A stretch of DNA of 6,441 bases from Acidilobaceae archaeon. Its GTDB lineage: Archaea > Thermoproteota > Thermoprotei_A > Sulfolobales > Acidilobaceae. Location of the stretch: the NCBI GenBank assembly GCA_027081695.1, contig JALWJI010000033.1, positions 1-6,441 on the forward strand, in the 5' to 3' direction. Positions 1-6,441 of this stretch are shown one piece after another (within the stretch, counting starts at the first letter, position 1; each line of letters begins with the position of its first letter). The position numbers and the translations under genes are program-made. The notes beneath the pieces were generated by a model, which was not told the DNA's origin, searched no databases, and saw only the letters and a list, made by a program, of their open reading frames with translations.

Positions 1-1446
1 GGTTTAGACTATATTAGTAATTTAATAAAAAACAATAAAAATAGTATAAACTTAGAATTAATAAAAATTAAACTAGGTATAACAACTAATATCGAAGAAA
101 AGAACCTTATTAACTATTTAGTTACGGATCCTCCTTATCGTGATGATGTTCCGTATACTGAGTTGAGTGATTTCTATTATGTTTGGGCTAAGCGTGCGTT
201 GAGTGATGTGGATCCTGTTAGGGGTCTTATGCCAAGGTTTCATGCTGACTTGTTTTTTGACGAGTTTGGTGGCGAGATCCGTACTCAGTGGGAGCGTTTT
301 GCGGTTCGTGAGGTTAGCTATAATGAGGGCCGTATGAGGTACTTTGGGCTTTGTGATAGAAGGGAGGAGTGTGAAGGGGTCTTTAGGGAACGGTTCCGTG
401 AGATGATAAAGTGGCTTTCTTCTATGGTTAGAGATGATGGCCTGCTGGTACTGTATTTTGCTCATAGTAGTCCTAGGGCGTTTGTTGACTTGGTTGATGC
501 AGCGGCTTATTCTGATCTCTGGGTTAGCGCCGGGTTCCCTCTAGCAACTGAGAGTGCTGAGAGTGTTGTGAGCCGTGGTAAGGCGGCTATTCTCCATAGT
601 ATTGTGCTTGTCATGCGTAAGGGCCGTAGTGGTGTATTGGATCTCGCCGAGAGGGAGGAGGATCTTGTAGATGAATTGGCTGGGTTTGTTGAGAGGGTTT
701 ATCCTCGCCGAGAGGGATTGACTGCTTATGTTATGACGTTTGCTAGGGCTCTCGGTGGATTGATGCGTTATAGTCGTGTTGTTAGAGGTAGCTATGTTCT
801 AGGTGCCGAGGATATTGTGAGGGAGGCCGCTAGGCTCACCGCGTTGGCGTTTAGTCGTAGGTGTAGGAGCCGTGTTAGGGGCCGTGAGGCTGTACTATAC
901 TTGTTGTTGAAGCAAGCCGTTCCAAAGCCCCAGGGAGGTTATCGTCGCGTGTCTAGTGACAGCTTGATAATGTTTAGTTATGGTACCTTGGATGTCCAGA
1001 GTTTAGTGGCTTCTGGAGTTGTCCGGAGCGCAGGTAAAAGCTCGGAGGGCGCTGATGTAGCCAAGAGGAAGGAATTCATTTTGCTTGAGCCTATTGGTCC
1101 GAGGGCTAATGAGTCTGAGTTTGCAGTGTTGGCTAAGCTTGTTCCAAGAGAGAATGGATCGTATAAGCCCAGGCATAGTCTTGACGTGTATCGTGTGCTT
1201 GCACTGTATAGTTTTCGTACAACTAAGAAGACGTTCCAGGAGGTCTACTATGAGCTGGCGGGAGAGTACCCGGATATGGTTTCAGACGCGATCGAGTTAG
1301 CCCGTGCACTCTCTAGCCTGGGAGACGATCCCGACGCGAAGGTTTCCAGACGTATTCTAGAGTACTTGGAGGAGAACCCGGAATGTATAAAAGTAGAAGA
1401 GCGTAGGAGGGGTGAGAAGCGTATTGACGAGTACCTCACCGCCTAA
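1..1446 (+). CDS. DUF1156/COG1743-type DNA adenine methyltransferase, C-terminal part (5' end outside window)
   Basis: This is the C-terminal 481 residues of a SAM-dependent DNA methyltransferase, probably N6-adenine specific. The frame is open from base 1. The catalytic motif TDPPY (bases 124-138) is followed by a stretch ending ELSDFYYVW, the hallmark of the DUF1156/COG1743 family. Downstream, DDGLLVLYFAHSS (433-471) and the following AGFPLATES region match the strand and target-region pattern after the catalytic motif in this family. The TTG at 163 is not a credible start, because starting there would remove DPPY. Members are usually about 900-1000 residues, so the DUF1156 and Zn-ribbon parts should lie to the left. 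Bases 1-120 are extremely A+T-rich and encode a Lys/Asn/Ile-rich stretch unlike the rest. The remainder is G+T-rich and uses CGT for many arginines, unlike the next genes. The 3' end overlaps the ATPase gene, implying co-expression. The family call is strong; the base specificity is inferred from DPPY. Confidence 0.9.
   Translation, partial: GLDYISNLIKNNKNSINLELIKIKLGITTNIEEKNLINYLVTDPPYRDDVPYTELSDFYYVWAKRALSDVDPVRGLMPRFHADLFFDEFGGEIRTQWERFAVREVSYNEGRMRYFGLCDRREECEGVFRERFREMIKWLSSMVRDDGLLVLYFAHSSPRAFVDLVDAAAYSDLWVSAGFPLATESAESVVSRGKAAILHSIVLVMRKGRSGVLDLAEREEDLVDELAGFVERVYPRREGLTAYVMTFARALGGLMRYSRVVRGSYVLGAEDIVREAARLTALAFSRRCRSRVRGREAVLYLLLKQAVPKPQGGYRRVSSDSLIMFSYGTLDVQSLVASGVVRSAGKSSEGADVAKRKEFILLEPIGPRANESEFAVLAKLVPRENGSYKPRHSLDVYRVLALYSFRTTKKTFQEVYYELAGEYPDMVSDAIELARALSSLGDDPDAKVSRRILEYLEENPECIKVEERRRGEKRIDEYLTA
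1406..1415 (+). promoter_or_regulatory. Ribosome binding site of the DUF499 ATPase gene, deciding its start
   Basis: GGAGGGGTGA lies inside the end of the methylase gene and is a strong archaeal Shine-Dalgarno sequence. It ends 8 bases before a TTG at 1424. The longer reading from GTG at 1412 would place that start codon within the site itself, so TTG 1424 is preferred. The site sits in translated upstream sequence, which favours translational coupling of methylase and ATPase. Confidence 0.6.
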
Positions 1447-4400
1447 GAGACTAGGCGAGGTAATCAGGCTCCGGCCAGAAGTATTAGAGGGCCGTCTTGA
1501 CCCAGCCGTGAGTCTTCAACGTGTTGTAGAAGGTGAGGGCTGGGAGGCGGATCCCGTAGGTTTTCTCGACAGGACATATATTACTAGTAACATGAAGCAT
1601 GCCCTGCTAGCAATGCTCGCCTCTCTAACTGCTAAGCCGAGCCTAAAGCTCGGAGACGAATACATTGTGGGTTCTCACGTCATAGTTTTGCCCAGTCTCC
1701 TAGGAGGTGGAAAAACACATCTTCTCGCTTTCCTCTATCACGTTGCGAGACTAGTGTCGGTGGAAGGAGATCTAAGCCTTCTAGAAGAGAGGGAGCCGGA
1801 GCTATACCGTATAGTAGTGAGTGCGAGGGAGTCTCTAAGGAATCGTAGACTCCGTATCGCGGTTGTTGTCGGTGACTCGGAGAGGCTCGCTCCAAGGCCT
1901 GGCCTAGCAGTGGAGGTCAACGGATGGAGAGTAGAGACCCTGTGGGGCTATGTTCTCGCAAGTCTAGGAGTGATGGACGAGGAGCTCTATGAGAGGTATG
2001 AGAGGCAGAGAATAGTTCCTGGACGGGATGCTTTAGAAGATATTCTCGGCGACGAACCAAACCTCATACTTATAGATGAGATACCCAGTTATCTTGGGAG
2101 CCTGCCTCCAGATCTGAGGCCGAACGTGGTTACATTCTTAAAGCACTTGTTCGAGGCGGCGAATAACACTGCTAGAACTGTGGTAATAGTCACTCTCCCC
2201 GCCGAGATAAGGCCTGACAGAGACACGATAAGGGTCGAGCACGGCATAGCTGGAGCAGAAAACCGGGAGTATATAGAGGAAATATACAAGATGGCTGACA
2301 GAATAGACTCACGCGTAATCCCTCCACTAGACATAGAGACGGATATAGTACCTGTGCTGAGGAGGAGACTCTTAGAGAACACAGAGCAAGAACTGGAGTC
2401 TGAGGGAAGAAGACTTGCCTCAATAATAAAGAATCTAGTGGACACCGTTTATCAGGAGGCACTACGAAGAGAGTACCGTGGAGAAGAAGCATTCCTCGAA
2501 CGGGTGGAGAAAGGATACCCGTTTCATCCAGCTTTCATAGACGTCTTACTAAATCTCGGAACCTACGTGGAGGGATTCGGACGCACAAGAAGCATAATCA
2601 AACTAGTTAGAGACGTCCTAGTAAGGGACGAGATAAAGGATGCAAGCCTCGTCATGCCATGGCATATACCTGTAGAGGATGACGAGACCCGATCCAGGAT
2701 ACTTACTGGGAACCCTAAAGCAGACTATTATAGAAAAGTACTCTCGGAGGATCTCCAAATTATAGAAGAGAACGCTAGTAATGATAAAGAAAAGATACTG
2801 GGGAGGAACATTGTAAAAACAGTATGGCTATATAGCGTAGCATTATCTGCGCTCAGGACAAGCGACCTAGTCGAAAAATCTCCCTCAAAAGAAGGCCTCC
2901 CAGCGATAGTTCTTGAACCCCTACAAATATACAATGATATAAAGTCAATAGATGTAATAAACGTTGCCGAGAAAATTATCCAAGAATGGAGAGCGTCTCT
3001 ACAAGAATTCAAAGATAGATTACTGTATCCGCCGATAAAGGATCCAAGCGGCGAAGTAAGACGCTACTATTACAGATTTACTAAAGACGTAGTTCTAGCC
3101 CATCTGGAGAACGCCTTGAACCAGATAGTGGTCTCGAGAGGCGATAGAATCCAGACAATACGTTATATCATAAATCCGGTCATGCTAGACGAGGTCAAAA
3201 GAAACATCTACCAAACGGAGGATCCCGCTCTAACACTGCTCATAGTACCAATAGAACATGAGACAATCAACATAGCAGAGCTCTTACCCCGAAACAATAC
3301 ATACGTTCTATCGGCACGATTCGATCGAGGAATAGACGACCCAGCGGCTAAATCAGCGAAAAGGTTCTTGGAGAGCTTCAGGATAAAAGTTGATGCAAAG
3401 AATATATGGGATCTAATCAACTCAATCGGTATTCTCATCGAGGCAATCGACGTAGCCATGGACGACATAGTCAAGTACTATATAGACAAGGAAGACAAGA
3501 TTCTCAGAGAAATGTTAAAGAAGATCCTACGCAAAAACCTTGAAACTGCAAAGAAACAGTTCGGAAACCTTGTAGAGCTCCTATTAACAAAGGTATACGC
3601 TGGACGCGGAGGAAAAGAAGAATTCACTGTTGAAAGACTAGAAATGCTAGGAGGAAGAGAGGAATCCCTATCAAACCTCGTTAAACGATTTGAATCTCAC
3701 CTAGTAAGAAACCGAGGATACCTAACCGATATAGACGAGGATACACTATTACTCCTGGCCAGATTAATGAACAGAGTAGGCCAGGACCCTGTAAACGGAG
3801 AACCAATCATAGCACGTCCTATGTCGCTTGGAGAACTATGGAGCTATTACTTGACAACAACGGATAGCGAAATAAAACCCCATCTGCTCCGTTGGACAGA
3901 CTTCAAACAGGGAGTACTAAAACTACACTCTGAGCGAGAAGCAATCGATAGACTGGCACTTATTCTGAGAGATAACGATGGAAAGATTATCTTATGGAAG
4001 AAAACTTATCCGGTCGATAAACCACCAGATATGCTTCTCGACACTGACTCATATAAGATAAACGAGATCGAAACATATGCAAGGAAACTGTATCAGGGCC
4101 AGGATGACCCGGTGAAAAAGATAGAGATAGTTCACCCTCTAATGATAGTCGAGGAATACTTGGAGATGCTTCTCTCCGAGGAAAAGAACCCTATAAGACG
4201 GGACGGTGTGGAGTATAGGAGGACATACTACCTGCTAATAGATGATGATAAGAAAATACCATTATCGCAGGTCAAAGACCAGTATAAAGGAGATCCCTAC
4301 AACCTGTATAGGACAATAGCCAATGGAATCATTGTATTCGAGGATACTCCGGTCGAGAAGACCTATGAGGCAATTCTAGTTAGCCCGGAGAGAGGGGATC

Positions 4401-5158
4401 TGATCGAAGTCGAGAAAGGAAAAACAGTACCGGTAGAGGTGGAGGCGGCAAGCGAAGACTATCCATACAAGGTCATAGTTAAATACGAAGTACTAAGTGA
4501 ATCAGGCACTATACTAGACCAAGGAATCCTAGGAACTATAAACGAGCCCGGCAATAAGTCATTCTACCTTAGTATTAGTGGAGAAATCAGGCTCTCCGAG
4601 AATCCCGGCGTATATGAAGTAAACTTATACGCTGAAGGCCTCTATCCAGGTGACAAGCCTAAGCATATAGGCACGTTCAAGGTAAAAATAACGGGATTAT
4701 CGTGTGAAGACCAGGTTAAAACCATAGCTAGAAGGGAAGACCTAGAAGTGCTTGGAGACAAATATGATACCGTTAGTATAGAAAGGATAATACTAAGGTT
4801 TAGGGAAGATACTGCCAGGATAGCCTCTATAGCGCTTCAACAACTCTTCTCGTCACTACTCAGAGCACAAGAGTACAAGCCTAGGATCTCTTCAAGGATA
4901 AACTTCGAGGAGCCAACGACAAACGCAGTAATAGGGGTCACGCTTGACTCAGCGGACTTGTCACCCGGAGTAGTACGAGTATTGCTAAACGTCTTGGAGC
5001 TTATGTCTCAAGGATGGGCACCAATAGCAGGGTCAGAAATAGAGATACTCCTAAGAAATGCCAGAGTAGATGATATTGTAGAAATACTACCAAGCGATAT
5101 CTACAGGGCGAAAATCGACATAGAAGTGATAGCGAGGACATGTAGGTATATATCCTAA
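1424..5158 (+). CDS. DUF499-type AAA+ ATPase of a restriction-like defence cassette
   Basis: This is a 1244-residue cytoplasmic P-loop ATPase of the DUF499 (COG1483) type, with no signal peptide or membrane segment seen. Numbering from TTG 1424, the N-terminal pattern of PEV-x-G, then DPVGFLDRTYIT leads into Walker A LGGGKTH (about 93-99, bases 1700-1720). A TLWGY motif follows, then Walker B LILIDE (214-219, bases 2063-2080) and a sensor-1-like VVIVTLP (253-259). The family motifs YPFHP (365-369) and GRTRS (386-390) come next. The middle is helical and highly charged. Residues about 983-1091 are strand-rich and look like an immunoglobulin-like beta-sandwich, followed by a helical C-terminus. 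DUF499 proteins are commonly near 1000 residues, so this one is long. It overlaps the methylase by 23 bases and is followed after 51 bases by the small basic gene. By analogy with large ATPases of BREX (BrxC/PglY), it probably powers recognition or remodelling of foreign DNA together with the methylase and helicase; that role is inferred. GTG 1412 is the alternative start, adding four residues. Confidence 0.9.
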   Translation: MTSTSPPKRLGEVIRLRPEVLEGRLDPAVSLQRVVEGEGWEADPVGFLDRTYITSNMKHALLAMLASLTAKPSLKLGDEYIVGSHVIVLPSLLGGGKTHLLAFLYHVARLVSVEGDLSLLEEREPELYRIVVSARESLRNRRLRIAVVVGDSERLAPRPGLAVEVNGWRVETLWGYVLASLGVMDEELYERYERQRIVPGRDALEDILGDEPNLILIDEIPSYLGSLPPDLRPNVVTFLKHLFEAANNTARTVVIVTLPAEIRPDRDTIRVEHGIAGAENREYIEEIYKMADRIDSRVIPPLDIETDIVPVLRRRLLENTEQELESEGRRLASIIKNLVDTVYQEALRREYRGEEAFLERVEKGYPFHPAFIDVLLNLGTYVEGFGRTRSIIKLVRDVLVRDEIKDASLVMPWHIPVEDDETRSRILTGNPKADYYRKVLSEDLQIIEENASNDKEKILGRNIVKTVWLYSVALSALRTSDLVEKSPSKEGLPAIVLEPLQIYNDIKSIDVINVAEKIIQEWRASLQEFKDRLLYPPIKDPSGEVRRYYYRFTKDVVLAHLENALNQIVVSRGDRIQTIRYIINPVMLDEVKRNIYQTEDPALTLLIVPIEHETINIAELLPRNNTYVLSARFDRGIDDPAAKSAKRFLESFRIKVDAKNIWDLINSIGILIEAIDVAMDDIVKYYIDKEDKILREMLKKILRKNLETAKKQFGNLVELLLTKVYAGRGGKEEFTVERLEMLGGREESLSNLVKRFESHLVRNRGYLTDIDEDTLLLLARLMNRVGQDPVNGEPIIARPMSLGELWSYYLTTTDSEIKPHLLRWTDFKQGVLKLHSEREAIDRLALILRDNDGKIILWKKTYPVDKPPDMLLDTDSYKINEIETYARKLYQGQDDPVKKIEIVHPLMIVEEYLEMLLSEEKNPIRRDGVEYRRTYYLLIDDDKKIPLSQVKDQYKGDPYNLYRTIANGIIVFEDTPVEKTYEAILVSPERGDLIEVEKGKTVPVEVEAASEDYPYKVIVKYEVLSESGTILDQGILGTINEPGNKSFYLSISGEIRLSENPGVYEVNLYAEGLYPGDKPKHIGTFKVKITGLSCEDQVKTIARREDLEVLGDKYDTVSIERIILRFREDTARIASIALQQLFSSLLRAQEYKPRISSRINFEEPTTNAVIGVTLDSADLSPGVVRVLLNVLELMSQGWAPIAGSEIEILLRNARVDDIVEILPSDIYRAKIDIEVIARTCRYIS

Positions 5159-5209
5159 AACACTCTCTAGCCGACAACCCTACAACCGGATACCAGAAGG
5201 TGTTCAAAA
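5159..5209 (+). other. Short intergenic spacer without terminator
   Basis: This 51-base spacer is the only real gap in the window. It holds no T-tract, no clear hairpin and no small reading frame with its own ribosome site other than the start region of the following gene. Read-through transcription from the ATPase gene is therefore expected. Confidence 0.5.
5195..5202 (+). promoter_or_regulatory. Ribosome binding site of the 173-residue protein gene
   Basis: AGAAGGTG, seven bases before the ATG at 5210, fits the archaeal GGTG-type Shine-Dalgarno sequence. An in-frame TAG at 5168-5170 and the absence of another ATG, GTG or TTG in that frame between it and 5210 fix the start. Confidence 0.6.
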
Positions 5210-5731
5210 ATGGCAATCCAGGCCGAGCAGACAAAACTAAACGCAACCATAGCACGCTTCATATTCAAACCATTCACCAGGAGAGGAAAAACGAAGTGGT
5301 GTGTAGAGGTAAAAGGGCTGATACATGGGGGAGACGTCGATATAGAGCTCTGTGGACCAGGGCTGGGACCAGAAATAATAGACTGGTTCTTCCAATACCG
5401 TCAAAGTAGCTTAGAAAGATTTGTGACGATAACCAGGATAGAAGATAGTAGGGGGCGTAAAAGAAGAATTCGGAGATACAGGGTCTGGGTAGATATAGAA
5501 GTAAGATCGTTCCCGCTCCCAGCACACTTCCTACTAGCTATAATCTCAGTGGCGACAGTGAGGAGCCGAGAAAAGAGAAAGCGGCTAGTAGAGTGTTTTG
5601 CACGGCTCGATCCACTGGAGCCTCTTTCTCCCCGACTATATGAGATCGTGGACGAAGTACTCTCCACAGGAGGAAGGATCAGGTGGAGACGCTTAGTTAA
5701 ATTGTCCAGGTGTATAAGGTGCTGGTGCTAG
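5210..5731 (+). CDS. Small basic protein of unknown function in defence operon
   Basis: This encodes 173 residues that I do not recognise. The start is fixed by an upstream in-frame stop and a well-placed AGAAGGTG. The N-terminal two thirds alternates hydrophobic and charged residues, as expected for a beta-rich fold. A very basic stretch RGRKRRIRRYR (81-91) and a second, RSREKRKR (118-125), suggest contact with nucleic acid. Between them, residues 101-117 form a hydrophobic segment, more likely a buried helix than a membrane span. The protein ends with C168-x2-C171-x-C173, and has further cysteines at 31, 48 and 129. That could be a metal site or a redox pair, but the cluster is too short to call a known zinc finger. 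It lies 51 bases after the ATPase and 4 bases before the helicase, so it belongs to the operon. Related cassettes often carry a DUF3780 protein of similar size here. I do not see clear DUF3780 similarity, so it may be a divergent member or a replacement. A role as DNA-binding adaptor is a guess. Confidence 0.8.
   Translation: MAIQAEQTKLNATIARFIFKPFTRRGKTKWCVEVKGLIHGGDVDIELCGPGLGPEIIDWFFQYRQSSLERFVTITRIEDSRGRKRRIRRYRVWVDIEVRSFPLPAHFLLAIISVATVRSREKRKRLVECFARLDPLEPLSPRLYEIVDEVLSTGGRIRWRRLVKLSRCIRCWC
5724..5727 (+). promoter_or_regulatory. Ribosome binding site of the helicase gene
   Basis: GGTG lies 8 bases before the ATG at 5736, with a further AAGGTG at 5716-5721. Both sit within the last codons of the preceding gene, so ribosomes finishing that gene terminate almost on top of the helicase start. 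This suggests coupled translation. Confidence 0.45.
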
Positions 5732-5735
5732 AATA

Positions 5736-6441
5736 ATGGCATCTGCATCGAGACTCGCGTTAGAACTAGTTGATGCGTTGAAATACAATCCCTATGCCAA
5801 CCTCTATTTATCATTGAATGGCCAGTACATCAAGGTAGACGGATACAAGAACTATATCCATCAGATCGACCTATATACGGATTACCTGGCTCATCCACAG
5901 ACGCGGCTCCTTATAGCAGACGAGATAGGACTCGGCAAAACCGTAGAAGCCCTGAGATTTATAAAATTCGCTAGTTATGCTCTTGGAGCCAAGCACTTTC
6001 TAGTCATTACTCCGGCGAGCCTTGTTGTACAGTGGATAGAGGGAGACGGCGAAGAACTTGGGATACCGATGAAGCGGATAGACAAAACGACAATAAACGA
6101 GCTCCTAGAGGAGTATCAACTAATAGGATCTCTAAGGCCAGGAGTCTACATCGGCAGCATGGACACTTTGAAGTACGGTTCCGAGGAAAACATGGCTCCA
6201 TACTATGATCTAATATCATCGATAAAATGGGATGTCGTAATAGTTGACGAGGCCCACAGGCTTGCAGGAGGAAACGTTCGTTATGACCGTCTTGGTAAGG
6301 TATTCGAGAAAGCAGACCACGTTCTATTACTGACTGCGACTCCTACACGAGGAGATCCTCTTGACTTGTTGCAACGACTCAAATTGATCGATCCCAGCAT
6401 TATAGTTGACCGGAGGACTGCCACGCTAATAGGCCTGGCAG
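5736..6441 (+). CDS. SNF2/HepA-type superfamily 2 helicase, N-terminal part (3' end outside window)
   Basis: The first 235 residues of a SNF2-family DNA translocase are present, reading off the right edge with no stop. The motifs occur in the correct order: a Q-like region with HQIDLYTDY (42-50), motif I ADEIGLGKT (61-69), motif Ia ITPASLVVQW (91-100), a motif Ic-like IGSMDTLK (139-146), motif II VDEAH (170-174) and motif III LLLTATPTRGDP (197-208). This is the first RecA-like lobe; the second lobe and any C-terminal domain lie beyond the window. The ADE-x-GLGKT form with DEAH is typical of the HepA/RapA-like branch rather than of Lhr or RecQ helicases. ATG 5736 is four bases after the previous stop. 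Being co-transcribed with a methylase and a DUF499 ATPase, it probably serves as the DNA translocase of a restriction-like defence system; related cassettes may carry a phospholipase D-type nuclease domain on or near this protein, which cannot be tested here. Confidence 0.93.
   Translation, partial: MASASRLALELVDALKYNPYANLYLSLNGQYIKVDGYKNYIHQIDLYTDYLAHPQTRLLIADEIGLGKTVEALRFIKFASYALGAKHFLVITPASLVVQWIEGDGEELGIPMKRIDKTTINELLEEYQLIGSLRPGVYIGSMDTLKYGSEENMAPYYDLISSIKWDVVIVDEAHRLAGGNVRYDRLGKVFEKADHVLLLTATPTRGDPLDLLQRLKLIDPSIIVDRRTATLIGLA

Noticed and set aside
41..50. TATAAA within the A+T-rich left end as the operon promoter
   Set aside because: The segment is an open frame continuous with the methylase and the catalytic motif follows it, so it is more likely coding; in such A+T-rich sequence TATAAA is expected by chance.
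162..207. Repeated GTTGAGTGAT at 162-171 and 198-207
   Set aside because: The copies are in the same frame and both encode a Leu-Ser-Asp peptide with the gene's favoured codons, so codon bias is enough to explain it.
118..465. Open frame of 115 codons on the - strand
   Set aside because: It lies opposite the methylase catalytic region, has low-complexity Thr/Ile/Asn composition typical of an antisense shadow, and has no recognisable domain.
1680..2492. Several - strand open frames opposite the ATPase gene
   Set aside because: They are antisense shadows of a well-supported + strand gene with conserved motifs; their Ser/Leu-rich composition shows no family resemblance.
5146..5155. GGTATATATCC as an internal TATA box for the last two genes
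   Set aside because: It is inside the last codons of the ATPase gene, where Tyr-Ile codons give TATATA for free; no purine-rich BRE sits upstream and the spacing suits read-through equally well.
5200..5409. Open frame of 69 codons on the + strand at the start of the small basic protein gene
   Set aside because: It overlaps the 173-residue gene in another frame, has no better ribosome site, and is low in recognisable structure, whereas the longer gene has a well-placed GGTG and fits the operon spacing.

Overview
The window looks like part of the chromosome of a hyperthermophilic archaeon, most likely a crenarchaeote (Thermoproteota). The evidence is the heavy use of AGA/AGG and ATA codons in the last three genes, proteins rich in Arg, Glu, Ile, Val and Tyr, GGTG/GGAGG-type Shine-Dalgarno sites, and a probable TTG start. 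I cannot name a genus. All four genes lie on the + strand with almost no space between them, so they read as one operon that enters from the left edge and leaves at the right edge.

Layout: (1) bases 1-1446 hold the C-terminal half of a DUF1156/COG1743-type DNA adenine methyltransferase. The frame is open from base 1 and the catalytic DPPY motif is at 127-138, so the gene starts left of the window. (2) Bases 1424-5158 encode a very large DUF499-type AAA+ ATPase that overlaps the methylase end. (3) Bases 5210-5731 encode a 173-residue basic protein that I do not recognise, with a C-terminal CxxCxC. (4) Bases 5736-6441 encode the N-terminal part of a SNF2/HepA-type superfamily 2 helicase, cut by the right edge. 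No RNA gene, CRISPR array, insertion sequence or convincing terminator was seen, and the - strand appears empty.

A DUF1156 methylase, a DUF499 ATPase, a small protein and a SNF2-type helicase in one operon is the arrangement of a restriction-like (BREX/DISARM-like in logic) antiphage cassette known from defence-island surveys. The likely division of labour is host DNA marking by the methylase and ATP-driven recognition or remodelling of unmarked DNA by the ATPase and helicase. This is inferred from gene content. No nuclease is visible in the window; if there is one, it would lie in the missing part of the helicase or downstream.

The least explained points are the small third protein, which takes the slot where a DUF3780 protein is often found but does not obviously look like one, and a sharp composition break inside the methylase. 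Bases 1-120 are about 17% G+C and encode 40 residues with no arginine. From base 121, at the catalytic motif, the same frame becomes G+T-rich and arginine-rich. That pattern suggests a mosaic gene, an inserted segment or an assembly junction.
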